Source: Escherichia fergusonii ATCC 35469
GTDB lineage: Bacteria; Pseudomonadota; Gammaproteobacteria; Enterobacterales; Enterobacteriaceae
Length of the DNA: 64,000 bases
Direction of reading: 5' to 3'
Assembly: GCF_000026225.1 (NCBI RefSeq)
Contig: NC_011740.1
Location: 2,356,001-2,420,000, forward strand
Position numbers and translations under genes: made by a program. Of the stretch, positions 1 to 10,987 are shown in pieces. Position 1 is the first letter of the stretch; every line of letters begins with the position of its first letter. The notes under the pieces were generated by a model that was not told where the DNA came from, did no database searches, and saw only the letters and a list, made by a program, of their open reading frames with translations.

Positions 1-146
1 ATAGAAGCATATAACACCAATAGATTAGGTAAAACTGTCTGAATATTCTTTAAGTTATTCATAAAGCAAATTAATAAATACGATGAATATGTTAACCTTC
101 AACGACATCATCGGTGAAAACCTATAAATGAAGAAGGAAAGCAAAA

Positions 147-635
147 ATGAAGACCATTCTACCTGCAGTATTGTTTGCCGCTTTCGCCACCACCTCCGCC
201 TGGGCGGCAGAGAGCGTCCAGCCACTGGAAAAAATCGCGCCTTATCCGCAAGCTGAAAAAGGCATGAAGCGTCAGGTGATTCAGTTAACCCCGCAAAAAG
301 ATGAATCTACCCTGAAAGTAGAACTGTTAATCGGTCAGACGCTGGAAGTCGATTGCAATTTGCATCGTCTCGGCGGGAAGCTGGAAAGCAAAACGCTGGA
401 AGGCTGGGGCTATGATTATTACGTCTTTGATAAAGTTAGCTCGCCGGTTTCCACGATGATGGCCTGCCCGGATGGCAAGAAAGAGAAGAAATTTGTCACC
501 GCGTATCTGGGCGATGCCGGAATGCTGCGTTACAACAGCAAGCTGCCTATCGTGGTGTATACCCCGGACAATGTGGATGTGAAATACCGCATCTGGAAGG
601 CAGAAGAGAAAATTGACAACGCAGTAGAAAAATAA
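147..635 (+). CDS. eco: Ecotin, periplasmic serine protease inhibitor
   Basis: Ecotin is a periplasmic dimer that inhibits trypsin-fold serine proteases and protects against host enzymes such as neutrophil elastase. The 162-residue length fits the family. A signal peptide (about residues 1-20, ending AWA|AES) leads into the mature protein. The reactive-site region VSSPVSTMMACPDG, with Met as P1, and the two cysteines of its disulfide are present. AAGGAA seven bases before the ATG serves as ribosome binding site. A few residues differ from the K-12 protein I remember, including the C-terminus (VEK rather than VVR). The location is odd: in K-12 eco lies near the nap genes and mqo, not beside ybiO. 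Identification is very secure; the 146 bases upstream presumably hold its promoter. Confidence 0.97.
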   Translation: MKTILPAVLFAAFATTSAWAAESVQPLEKIAPYPQAEKGMKRQVIQLTPQKDESTLKVELLIGQTLEVDCNLHRLGGKLESKTLEGWGYDYYVFDKVSSPVSTMMACPDGKKEKKFVTAYLGDAGMLRYNSKLPIVVYTPDNVDVKYRIWKAEEKIDNAVEK

Positions 636-815
636 GTCGCTCACACCTGGTCATCCGCCAGTCTCGACGTGGTATTACCCATTCTCGTGACAGCTGATGG
701 ATGACCAGTTAAATCTTCACTGCCTGAACCCCCCCCCGGAATCCTCTCATTTAAAATCGTCCCTCCCCCAGCATCTATACTTATCTTTTTGCTCTGTTTT
801 CTCACTGGAGGAGTC
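636..815. other. Intergenic junction between eco and ybiO
   Basis: This 180-base spacer joins two genes that are far apart in K-12, so it should contain a rearrangement junction. It holds a run of nine C (729-737) and a ribosome binding site (GGAGG, 807-811) for ybiO. I see no insertion sequence, tRNA, rRNA or long repeat. The imperfect repeat of TGGTCATCC (648-656) and GGATGACCAG (699-708) forms an inverted pair that could be a terminator stem or a junction relic. Confidence 0.5.
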
Positions 816-3041
816 ATGCGGTGGATCCTGTTCATCCTCTTCTGCCTACTGGGCGCACCTGCCCATGCGGTATCCATACCCGGCGTTACAACCACAACGA
901 CAACGGACTCAACGACTGAACCGGCCCCGGAACCGGATATCGAACAAAAAAAAGCAGCCTATGGCGCACTGGCAGATGTGCTGGATAACGACACCTCGCG
1001 TAAAGAGTTGATTGACCAGTTGCGTACTGTCGCCACTACGCCCCCTGCGGAACCGGTACCGAAGATCGTGCCGCCGACGCTGGTTGAAGAGCAAACCGTG
1101 CTGCAAAAGGTCACCGAAGTCAGCCGCCATTATGGTGAAGCCCTTTCTGCCCGCTTCGGACAACTTTATCGCAATATCACCGGCTCCCCGCATAAGCCGT
1201 TTAATCCACAAACCTTCAGCAATGCGCTGACCCATTTTTCAATGTTAGCGGTATTAGTGTTTGGTTTTTACTGGCTGATTCGGCTGTGCGCGCTGCCACT
1301 GTATCGCAAAATGGGTCAGTGGGCGCGGCAAAAAAATCGTGAGCGCAGTAACTGGTTGCAGCTTCCGGCGATGATTATCGGGGCGTTTATTATCGACCTG
1401 CTGTTACTGGCGCTGACATTATTTGTCGGCCAGGTATTAAGCGACAACCTGAATGCGGGCAGTCGCACCATCGCTTTCCAACAAAGTTTGTTTCTCAACG
1501 CCTTTGCCCTGATTGAATTTTTCAAAGCTGTACTACGCCTGATTTTTTGCCCCAACGTGGCGGAGCTGCGCCCGTTCACGATTCAGGACGAAAGCGCCCG
1601 TTACTGGAGTCGTCGCCTGAGCTGGTTAAGCAGCCTGATTGGGTATGGTCTGATTGTGGCTGTGCCGATTATCTCTAATCAGGTGAATGTGCAAATCGGT
1701 GCGCTAGCGAACGTCATCATTATGCTGTGCATGACCGTCTGGGCGCTGTACCTGATCTTTCGTAATAAAAAAGAGATTACGCAGCATTTACTCAACTTCG
1801 CGGAACACTCGCTGGCCTTTTTCAGCCTGTTTATTCGCGCTTTTGCGCTGGTGTGGCACTGGTTGGCAAGCGCCTATTTTATCGTGCTGTTTTTCTTTTC
1901 GTTGTTCGATCCGGGCAACAGCCTGAAATTTATGATGGGTGCAACGGTACGCAGCCTGGCGATTATTGGTATCGCAGCGTTTGTTTCCGGTATGTTTTCC
2001 CGCTGGCTGGCGAAGACCATCACTCTCTCGCCACATACTCAGCGTAATTATCCGGAACTGCAAAAACGGCTGAACGGCTGGCTTTCGGCGGCATTGAAAA
2101 CGGCGCGTATTCTGACCGTCTGCGTGGCGGTGATGTTGCTGTTGAGCGCATGGGGATTGTTCGATTTCTGGAACTGGCTGCAAAACGGCGCGGGGCAGAA
2201 AACCGTAGATATCCTGATCCGTATCGCACTCATCCTTTTCTTCTCGGCGGTTGGCTGGACGGTGCTCGCCAGTTTGATCGAAAACCGGCTGGCTTCGGAT
2301 ATTCATGGCCGCCCGCTACCCAGCGCCCGTACGCGTACCCTGCTGACGCTGTTTCGTAACGCGCTGGCGGTGATTATCAGTACCATCACCATCATGATTG
2401 TGTTGTCGGAAATCGGCGTCAATATCGCGCCATTGCTGGCAGGTGCCGGGGCATTAGGTCTGGCTATCTCGTTTGGTTCGCAAACGCTGGTGAAAGATAT
2501 TATCACCGGGGTATTTATTCAGTTTGAAAACGGCATGAACACTGGAGATTTGGTTACTATCGGGCCGTTGACCGGTACTGTGGAACGGATGTCGATTCGC
2601 TCCGTGGGCGTACGCCAGGATACCGGGGCGTACCACATCATTCCGTGGTCTTCGATAACCACCTTTGCTAACTTTGTCCGCGGCATTGGTTCGGTAGTGG
2701 CAAATTATGATGTTGATCGCCATGAAGATGCTGATAAAGCCAATCAGGCACTGAAAGATGCGGTAGCGGAATTAATGGAAAACGAAGAAATTCGCGGGCT
2801 GATTATTGGTGAACCGAATTTTGCCGGGATTGTCGGCTTAAGCAATACCGCGTTTACACTGCGTGTTTCGTTCACCACGCTGCCACTCAAACAGTGGACG
2901 GTACGCTTTGCCCTCGACAGCCAGGTGAAAAAACATTTCGACCTGGCGGGTGTTCGCGCGCCAGTGCAGACTTATCAGGTGCTGCCTGCTCCGGGCGCGA
3001 CCCCGGCTGAACCGTTGCCGCCGGGGGAACCAACGCTTTAA
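816..3041 (+). CDS. ybiO: MscS-family moderate-conductance mechanosensitive channel YbiO
   Basis: This inner-membrane channel opens under membrane tension and releases solutes during hypo-osmotic shock. The protein has 741 residues. An N-terminal signal-like segment (MRWILFILFCLLGAPAHA) and a periplasmic domain precede many hydrophobic helices between roughly residues 140 and 570. The MscS core follows, with the Gly/Ala-rich pore helix around GAGALGLAISFGSQ, then the beta domain and a cytoplasmic C-terminal part ending in a Pro-rich tail. I chose the ATG at 816 because it has the GGAGG site just upstream and starts the signal sequence; an earlier in-frame ATG at 789 lacks both. The stop overlaps the end of the convergent rlmF by four bases. 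Confidence 0.95.
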   Translation: MRWILFILFCLLGAPAHAVSIPGVTTTTTTDSTTEPAPEPDIEQKKAAYGALADVLDNDTSRKELIDQLRTVATTPPAEPVPKIVPPTLVEEQTVLQKVTEVSRHYGEALSARFGQLYRNITGSPHKPFNPQTFSNALTHFSMLAVLVFGFYWLIRLCALPLYRKMGQWARQKNRERSNWLQLPAMIIGAFIIDLLLLALTLFVGQVLSDNLNAGSRTIAFQQSLFLNAFALIEFFKAVLRLIFCPNVAELRPFTIQDESARYWSRRLSWLSSLIGYGLIVAVPIISNQVNVQIGALANVIIMLCMTVWALYLIFRNKKEITQHLLNFAEHSLAFFSLFIRAFALVWHWLASAYFIVLFFFSLFDPGNSLKFMMGATVRSLAIIGIAAFVSGMFSRWLAKTITLSPHTQRNYPELQKRLNGWLSAALKTARILTVCVAVMLLLSAWGLFDFWNWLQNGAGQKTVDILIRIALILFFSAVGWTVLASLIENRLASDIHGRPLPSARTRTLLTLFRNALAVIISTITIMIVLSEIGVNIAPLLAGAGALGLAISFGSQTLVKDIITGVFIQFENGMNTGDLVTIGPLTGTVERMSIRSVGVRQDTGAYHIIPWSSITTFANFVRGIGSVVANYDVDRHEDADKANQALKDAVAELMENEEIRGLIIGEPNFAGIVGLSNTAFTLRVSFTTLPLKQWTVRFALDSQVKKHFDLAGVRAPVQTYQVLPAPGATPAEPLPPGEPTL

Positions 3042-3964
3042 CGCTGGCGATTGACAAAACGGCGGCGCTGCTCGTCGTTCATAAAGGTCCAGGCAATAAA
3101 GCGACTCTGCTTTTGCCCCTGGGCCATCTCTTTTTTAACCACCTTCACCGCGCCCACGTCCGTCAGGGCACGATACAACGGCGGTAAGTTTTCACCACGA
3201 GATACCAGTGAGGTAAACCACATCACCTGCTTCGCGAAGCCTTTGCTCTCTTCAATCATCTTTTTGATAAAGGTGACTTCACCGCCTTCACACCACAACT
3301 CCTGTTGCTGGCCGCCAAAGTTCAGTGCATCGTCTTTGTTCAGCCCCAGGTTACGGCGTTTACGCTCACTACCTGCCCGTGCCGCAGCAGCGGAATCGTG
3401 GAATGGCGGGTTACACAAGGTCGCGTCGTATTGCTCGTTTTTATGGATGATGCCGTTAAAAATCGCCCCACTCTCTTTTTGCCGACGCAGACGAATGGCG
3501 CGGTTAAGCCCCGGATTAGCACTGATGATCGCCTGCGCACTGCTTAACGCCTGGCTGCTGGTTTCACTACCGGTAAAACGCCAGCCATATTCGTGTACGC
3601 CAATCAGCGGATAAATACAGTTCGCACCAACGCCAATATCCAGAATGCTGGCCCTGGCAGGGATCGTTCCGCTTGCTTCAGCCAGTAAATCAGCAAGATG
3701 ATGAATATAATCCGCCCGGCCCGGTACTGGTGGGCAGAGAAAACCGTCTGGAATATCCCAGTTCGCCACAGCGTAAAAATGGGCCAGTAACGCCTTATTG
3801 AGCGCCTTCACCGCCAGTGGATTGGCGAAGTCTACGCTTTGTTCCCCGGCAGGCGTTAGCGTGAGGAATTGCTTCAGTTCAGGATTCACCTGACAAAGCG
3901 TGGCAAGATCGTAGCGGCTGTGATGACGGTTGCGCGGATGCAACCCCGGTTTCTGGGCGGACAT
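3038..3964 (-). CDS. rlmF: 23S rRNA (adenine-1618-N6)-methyltransferase
   Basis: RlmF (YbiN) methylates N6 of A1618 in 23S rRNA using S-adenosylmethionine. The 308-residue protein carries the Rossmann motif ILDIGVGANCIYPLIG and the N6-adenine methyltransferase signature NPPF (in ATLCNPPFHDS), which contacts the flipped base. An upstream in-frame ATG at 4045 would add 27 residues, but the start at 3964 has a good GGAG site and matches the family length. It converges on ybiO and its stop codon overlaps that of ybiO. Confidence 0.95.
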   Translation of the reverse strand: MSAQKPGLHPRNRHHSRYDLATLCQVNPELKQFLTLTPAGEQSVDFANPLAVKALNKALLAHFYAVANWDIPDGFLCPPVPGRADYIHHLADLLAEASGTIPARASILDIGVGANCIYPLIGVHEYGWRFTGSETSSQALSSAQAIISANPGLNRAIRLRRQKESGAIFNGIIHKNEQYDATLCNPPFHDSAAAARAGSERKRRNLGLNKDDALNFGGQQQELWCEGGEVTFIKKMIEESKGFAKQVMWFTSLVSRGENLPPLYRALTDVGAVKVVKKEMAQGQKQSRFIAWTFMNDEQRRRFVNRQR

Positions 3965-4238
3965 AGCATTCTCCTTTAAGCAGCGGCGTAAGATACCCGC
4001 ATAACGCGACAGGGTAAATATCTGGCTGCGTTTATCATTCTCCAAACCTTGACATGACTATGGTTTATGGCAATTCACCATAAAAATCAGCACCATGCAT
4101 GTCATTGATTTGTCTTATTTTGTAAAAATATATCGTTCAAAAAATAAGCACATCTCTGTCAATTTTTTGCGTCATTTGCATCGCGCAGGCGACCTACACT
4201 TATCAGGCACTACCCGTTGTATTTATGAGGATGTCATT

Positions 4239-4499
4239 ATGAAAAAGTGCCTCACACTACTGATTGCCACCGTCCTGAGCGGGCTCTCTCTCACGGCTTA
4301 TGCCGCGCAACCAATGAGTAACCTGGACAGCGGTCAGCTACGGCCCGCCGGTACCGTTTCAGCAACTGGCGCATCAAACCTAAGCGATCTGGAGGATAAA
4401 CTGGCAGAAAAAGCGCGCGAACAAGGCGCGAAAGGTTATGTCATTAATTCCGCAGGCGGAAATGACCAGATGTTCGGTACTGCAACCATCTACAAATAA
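4239..4499 (+). CDS. mcbA: DUF1471 small periplasmic protein McbA (YbiM)
   Basis: An 86-residue secreted protein of the YhcN/BhsA/DUF1471 family. A signal peptide (about residues 1-22, ending AYA|AQ) is followed by the family core: GTVSATGASNLSDLEDKLAE, then GAKGYVINSAGG, ending in a GTATIYK strand. In K-12, McbA is known as an MqsR-linked colonisation factor that lowers mucoidy when overproduced. The ATG at 4239 follows a GAGGATG stretch; the longer in-frame reading from 4095 has no signal peptide at its N-terminus and is unlikely. YbiJ at 8370 belongs to the same family, so the two lie either side of fiu-ybiX-ybiI. Confidence 0.93.
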   Translation: MKKCLTLLIATVLSGLSLTAYAAQPMSNLDSGQLRPAGTVSATGASNLSDLEDKLAEKAREQGAKGYVINSAGGNDQMFGTATIYK

Positions 4500-4632
4500 C
4501 CCCACCAACGTAACTGCATTCGCCTCTGGATGCAGTTTTCGCCTGTTTTGTAATCAAAAAACATCAAATATGAACTTAATGTAAATAAATGTATTTCTTT
4601 TTCGCGCAATGGGTGATAGAAAATCGCGCCAA

Positions 4633-4661
4633 GTGATAATGCTTATCAAAACTATTATCAC
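4633..4661 (+). promoter_or_regulatory. Fur box(es) upstream of fiu
   Basis: GTGATAATGCTTATC followed by ACTATTATCAC forms an inverted array of GATAAT-type hexamers about 100 bases before fiu. It fits the Fur operator consensus, and fiu is an established Fur-repressed gene. I infer iron repression of fiu and probably of ybiX behind it. Confidence 0.8.
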
Positions 4662-4763
4662 TTGCACGAACGCTATCACGGGATTAACAGTGGCATCGCA
4701 TCCGCAGAGATGCTTTCTCGTGACAGTGAAAATTTCAACATATAAGAAAAAGTCACCTGCAAA

Positions 4764-7046
4764 ATGGAAAACAATCGCAATTTCCCTGCCAGACAATTTC
4801 ATTCGCTCACGTTCTTTGCCGGTCTTTGTATTGGTATTACGCCTGTGGCACAGGCACTCGCCGCCGAAGGGCAAACTAACGCGGATGACACGCTGGTTGT
4901 CGAAGCATCAACGCCTTCGCTTTATGCACCACAACAATCTGCCGATCCGAAATTCTCGCGTCCGGTAGCGGATACGACCCGCACGATGACGGTGATTTCT
5001 GAACAAGTGATTAAAGATCAGGGCGCAACCAACCTTACCGATGCGCTCAAAAACGTCCCCGGAGTGGGTGCGTTTTTTGCTGGTGAGAACGGTAACTCCA
5101 CCACTGGCGACGCCATTTATATGCGCGGTGCCGATACTTCTAACAGTATTTATATTGATGGCATTCGCGATATCGGCAGCGTCTCACGCGACACCTTCAA
5201 TACCGAACAGGTCGAAGTGATTAAAGGGCCGTCCGGCACCGACTACGGGCGCAGCGCGCCGACGGGCTCGATCAATATGATCAGCAAGCAGCCGCGCAAT
5301 GATTCAGGCATTGACGCTTCCGCCAGTATTGGCAGCGCCTGGTTCCGCCGCGGCACGCTGGACGTCAATCAGGTCATTGGTGATACCACCGCGGTGCGCC
5401 TGAATGTGATGGGTGAAAAAACGCACGATGCCGGACGCGACAAAGTTAAAAATGAGCGTTACGGCGTCGCCCCTTCTGTAGCTTTTGGCCTTGGCACAGC
5501 GAATCGTTTGTATCTTAATTATCTGCATGTCACCCAGCACAACACGCCAGACGGCGGCATTCCGACCATCGGTTTGCCGGGCTATTCTGCCCCATCTGCG
5601 GGAACGGCGGCCCTGAATCATTCCGGAAAAGTTGATACGCATAACTTTTACGGCACGGATTCCGATTACGACGATTCGACCACCGACACCGCTACCATGC
5701 GTTTTGAGCACGACATCAACGATAACACCACCATTCGCAATACTACCCGTTGGTCGCGCGTAAAGCAGGATTACCTGATGACGGCGATTATGGGCGGGGC
5801 ATCGAATATTACCCAGCCCACCAGCGATGTGAATAGCTGGACGTGGTCACGTACGGCGAATACCAAGGATGTGAGTAATAAAATTCTCACCAACCAGACC
5901 AACCTGACCTCGACGTTCTATACCGGTTCTATCGGTCATGATGTCAGTACTGGCGTGGAATTTACCCGTGAAACGCAGACTAACTATGGCGTTAATCCGG
6001 TCACGTTACCTGCGGTGAATATTTATCATCCTGACAGCAGCATTCATCCTGGCGGCCTGACGCGTAACGGCGCAAACGCCAATGGTCAGACGGATACCTT
6101 CGCAATTTATGCCTTCGATACGCTGCAAATCACCCGTGATTTTGAGCTGAACGGCGGGATCCGTCTGGATAATTATCATACTGAATATGACAGTGCCACC
6201 GCCTGCGGCGGCAGTGGCCGAGGTGCCGTTACCTGCCCAGCTGGCGTGGCGAAAGGTTCTCCGGTCACCACTGTTGACACCGCCAAGTCTGGCAATCTGG
6301 TGAACTGGAAAGCCGGGGCGCTGTATCACCTGACGGAAAACGGCAATGTCTATATTAACTATGCCGTTTCCCAACAGCCGCCGGGCGGCAACAACTTCGC
6401 CCTTGCGCAGTCTGGCAGCGGTAACAGTGCCAACCGTACCGATTTTAAACCGCAAAAAGCCAACACCAGCGAGATTGGCACCAAATGGCAGGTTCTGGAT
6501 AAACGCCTGTTGCTCACCGCCGCGCTGTTCCGTACTGATATCGAAAATGAAGTTGAGCAAAATGACGACGGGACTTACTCGCAATACGGTAAGAAACGCG
6601 TCGAAGGCTATGAGATATCCGTAGCCGGGAATATCACTCCCGCGTGGCAGGTGATTGGCGGCTATACCCAGCAAAAAGCAACCATCAAAAACGGCAAAGA
6701 TGTTGCCCAGGATGGTTCCTCATCGCTGCCGTATACCCCGGAGCACGCCTTTACCTTATGGAGCCAGTATCAGGCAACCGATGATATCTCTGTTGGCGCG
6801 GGCGCTCGCTATATCGGCAGTATGCATAAAGGTTCAGACGGCGCGGTGGGAACGCCAGCATTTACCGAGGGTTATTGGGTCGCCGATGCCAAACTGGGGT
6901 ATCGGGTTAATCGCAATCTCGACTTCCAGCTAAACGTCTACAACCTGTTTGATACCGATTACGTCGCCTCAATCAACAAGAGCGGCTACCGTTATCACCC
7001 GGGCGAGCCAAGAACCTTCCTGCTCACGGCCAATATGCATTTCTGA
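4764..7046 (+). CDS. fiu: TonB-dependent catecholate siderophore receptor Fiu
   Basis: Fiu is a 760-residue outer-membrane receptor that takes up ferric complexes of monomeric catechols such as dihydroxybenzoylserine, and also catechol-bearing antibiotics, with energy from TonB-ExbBD. Visible parts are a signal peptide of about 31 residues ending ALA|AEG, the TonB box region DDTLVVEA, the plug domain (about 60-190, with IKDQGATNLTDALKNVPGV and VEVIKGPSG), and a 22-strand barrel ending in the C-terminal Phe (TANMHF) needed for insertion. Length and sequence match K-12 Fiu closely. ybiX starts 41 bases downstream, so co-transcription is likely. Confidence 0.97.
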   Translation: MENNRNFPARQFHSLTFFAGLCIGITPVAQALAAEGQTNADDTLVVEASTPSLYAPQQSADPKFSRPVADTTRTMTVISEQVIKDQGATNLTDALKNVPGVGAFFAGENGNSTTGDAIYMRGADTSNSIYIDGIRDIGSVSRDTFNTEQVEVIKGPSGTDYGRSAPTGSINMISKQPRNDSGIDASASIGSAWFRRGTLDVNQVIGDTTAVRLNVMGEKTHDAGRDKVKNERYGVAPSVAFGLGTANRLYLNYLHVTQHNTPDGGIPTIGLPGYSAPSAGTAALNHSGKVDTHNFYGTDSDYDDSTTDTATMRFEHDINDNTTIRNTTRWSRVKQDYLMTAIMGGASNITQPTSDVNSWTWSRTANTKDVSNKILTNQTNLTSTFYTGSIGHDVSTGVEFTRETQTNYGVNPVTLPAVNIYHPDSSIHPGGLTRNGANANGQTDTFAIYAFDTLQITRDFELNGGIRLDNYHTEYDSATACGGSGRGAVTCPAGVAKGSPVTTVDTAKSGNLVNWKAGALYHLTENGNVYINYAVSQQPPGGNNFALAQSGSGNSANRTDFKPQKANTSEIGTKWQVLDKRLLLTAALFRTDIENEVEQNDDGTYSQYGKKRVEGYEISVAGNITPAWQVIGGYTQQKATIKNGKDVAQDGSSSLPYTPEHAFTLWSQYQATDDISVGAGARYIGSMHKGSDGAVGTPAFTEGYWVADAKLGYRVNRNLDFQLNVYNLFDTDYVASINKSGYRYHPGEPRTFLLTANMHF

Positions 7047-7087
7047 TTCAGATGTGGGGCGCAGGCCCCACTTTTTGGAGAACTTGT

Positions 7088-7765
7088 ATGATGTACCACA
7101 TTCCCGGCGTGCTATCGCCAAAGGACGTCGCCCGGTTTCGCGAACAACTGGAACAAGCCGAATGGGTGGATGGACGCGTCACCACCGGCGCACAAGGCGC
7201 GCAAGTTAAGAACAATCAACAGGTCGACACCCGCAGTGCGTTATACGCCGCCCTGCAAAATGAGGTGCTGAACGCGGTTAACCAACATGCATTGTTCTTT
7301 GCCGCTGCCTTGCCGCGTACCCTTTCCACGCCGCTGTTTAATCGTTATCAGAACAATGAAACCTATGGTTTTCATGTGGATGGCGCGGTACGCAGTCACC
7401 CACAAAACGGCTGGATGCGCACTGACCTTTCTGCCACGCTGTTTTTAAGCGATCCGCAAAGTTACGACGGCGGCGAACTGGTCGTTAATGACACCTTCGG
7501 ACAACATCGGGTAAAACTCCCGGCAGGCGATCTGGTGTTGTACCCTTCCAGCAGCCTGCACTGCGTGACCCCCGTAACCCGTGGCGTACGGGTGGCATCA
7601 TTTATGTGGATCCAGTCGATGATCCGCGATGATAAAAAGCGCGCCATGCTGTTCGAACTGGACACCAATATTCAGTCGCTGAAAAGCCGCCATGGCGAAA
7701 GTGAAGAGATCCTGTCGCTGCTCAATCTTTATCATAATCTGCTGCGGGAATGGTCGGAGATCTGA
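7088..7765 (+). CDS. ybiX: PKHD-type Fe(II)/2-oxoglutarate hydroxylase YbiX
   Basis: A 225-residue member of the prolyl 4-hydroxylase-like 2-oxoglutarate dioxygenases. The iron-binding HxD is in YGFHVDGAVR, the distal His is in SSSLHCVTPV, and the Arg that binds 2-oxoglutarate is probably in TRGVRVASF. The substrate is unknown. Start codons at 7088 and 7091 are adjacent; a GGAG at 7077-7080 supports 7088. It follows fiu closely, and orthologues elsewhere (PiuC) also sit beside iron-siderophore receptors, so a role in iron acquisition is the reasonable inference. Confidence 0.92.
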   Translation: MMYHIPGVLSPKDVARFREQLEQAEWVDGRVTTGAQGAQVKNNQQVDTRSALYAALQNEVLNAVNQHALFFAAALPRTLSTPLFNRYQNNETYGFHVDGAVRSHPQNGWMRTDLSATLFLSDPQSYDGGELVVNDTFGQHRVKLPAGDLVLYPSSSLHCVTPVTRGVRVASFMWIQSMIRDDKKRAMLFELDTNIQSLKSRHGESEEILSLLNLYHNLLREWSEI

Positions 7766-7838
7766 CGCTTGAACTGCCCGAGTTCGTCCCTATATTAGCT
7801 ACACTTAACTGTACAAGCATTGATATGGGGAGGACGAT

Positions 7839-8105
7839 ATGGCATCCGGTTGGGCTAACGATGACGCCGTCAACGAACAGATCAACAGTACAATTGAAGA
7901 TGCGATTGCTCGTGCCCGGGGTGAAATTCCGCGTGGCGAGAGCCTGTATGAATGTGAAGAGTGCGGCGCCCCCATCCCGCAGGCCCGTCGGGAAGCCATT
8001 CCTGGCGTGCGCTTATGCATTCACTGCCAACAGGAGAAAGATTTACAAAAACCAGCTTATACAGGATATAATCGCAGAGGTTCGAAAGACAGCCAGTTAC
8101 GTTAA
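7839..8105 (+). CDS. ybiI: DksA/TraR-type C4 zinc-finger protein YbiI
   Basis: An 88-residue protein with a DksA/TraR C4 zinc finger. The cysteines are in ECEECGAP and LCIHCQQEK, preceded by a short acidic helix and the GESLYECEECG signature. TraR-like proteins can bind the RNA polymerase secondary channel, but YbiI lacks the long DksA coiled coil and no specific function is established. A GGGAGGA site lies just before the ATG. It follows ybiX by 73 bases and may be co-transcribed with fiu-ybiX. Confidence 0.92.
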   Translation: MASGWANDDAVNEQINSTIEDAIARARGEIPRGESLYECEECGAPIPQARREAIPGVRLCIHCQQEKDLQKPAYTGYNRRGSKDSQLR

Positions 8106-8369
8106 CTGCAACTGGCGGGATGTTTAGTGAGTGTAATTTGTATTTTGCGTGGCATTCCGTGCCTTTAACGCTGCCGTGAGCACCACGCGGTACAAAACGG
8201 ATTCATAAATACAACAAATAAATGGTTTATCAGTATGTTAGATATCAATCAATTTATTTGAACAAGGCGGTCAATTCTCTTCGATTTTATCTCTCGTAAA
8301 AAAACGTGATACTCATCACATCGACGAAACAACGTCACTTATACAAAAATCACCTGCGAGAGATTAATT

Positions 8370-8630
8370 ATGAAAACTATCAATACTGTTGTTGCTGCTA
8401 TGGCTCTTTCAACTTTGTCATTTGGCGTGTTCGCGGCGGAACCGGTAACGGCATCCCAGGCACAGAACATGAAGAAAATCGGCGTGGTTTCTGCCGATGG
8501 TGCATCCACCCTCGATGCCCTGGAAGCGAAACTGGCTGAGAAAGCTGCGGCAGCTGGGGCGAGTGGATACAGCATCACTTCTGCCACCAACAACAATAAA
8601 TTAAGCGGTACTGCGGTAATTTATAAGTAA
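8370..8630 (+). CDS. ybiJ: DUF1471 small periplasmic protein YbiJ
   Basis: An 86-residue secreted member of the same DUF1471 family as McbA. Its signal peptide ends FGVFA|AEPV. The family pattern follows: KKIGVVSADGASTLDALEAKLAE, then GASGYSITSATNNNKLSGTAVIYK. Length, architecture and C-terminus parallel McbA at 4239, which indicates paralogy. Its own 264-base AT-rich upstream region and a strong terminator downstream suggest a separate transcript. The function is not known; relatives are stress-induced envelope proteins. Confidence 0.92.
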   Translation: MKTINTVVAAMALSTLSFGVFAAEPVTASQAQNMKKIGVVSADGASTLDALEAKLAEKAAAAGASGYSITSATNNNKLSGTAVIYK

Positions 8631-8741
8631 TTCGTAAGCCGGATCAGGCGTTGACGCTACGTCCAGCAAAAGTATTTCCCTGTCTGTTTGCCGACAGACG
8701 CATATGCTCTAACCCTCATTGATCCTATGTTACCCTTGTTT

Positions 8742-8771
8742 GCCCGTCCGTCACTGGACGGGCTTTTTTTT

Positions 8772-8773
<2 letters not shown>
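8742..8773 (+). terminator. Rho-independent terminator after ybiJ
   Basis: GCCCGTCC, a six-base loop, then GGACGGGC followed by ten T. This is a textbook terminator reading rightward. Its T-run overlaps the stop codon of the convergent ybiC. Confidence 0.92.
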
Positions 8774-9858
<1,085 letters not shown>

Positions 9859-9866
9859 ATTAACTC

Positions 9867-10960
<1,094 letters not shown>

Positions 10961-10987
10961 TTACGACTCCTTACCTGACTCACATCA

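Noticed and set aside
8634..8670. REP-like sequence just after ybiJ
   Set aside because: Only a partial match to the REP palindrome (GTAAGCCGGATCAGGCGTT) without a good second arm; possibly a degraded copy, but too weak to list.
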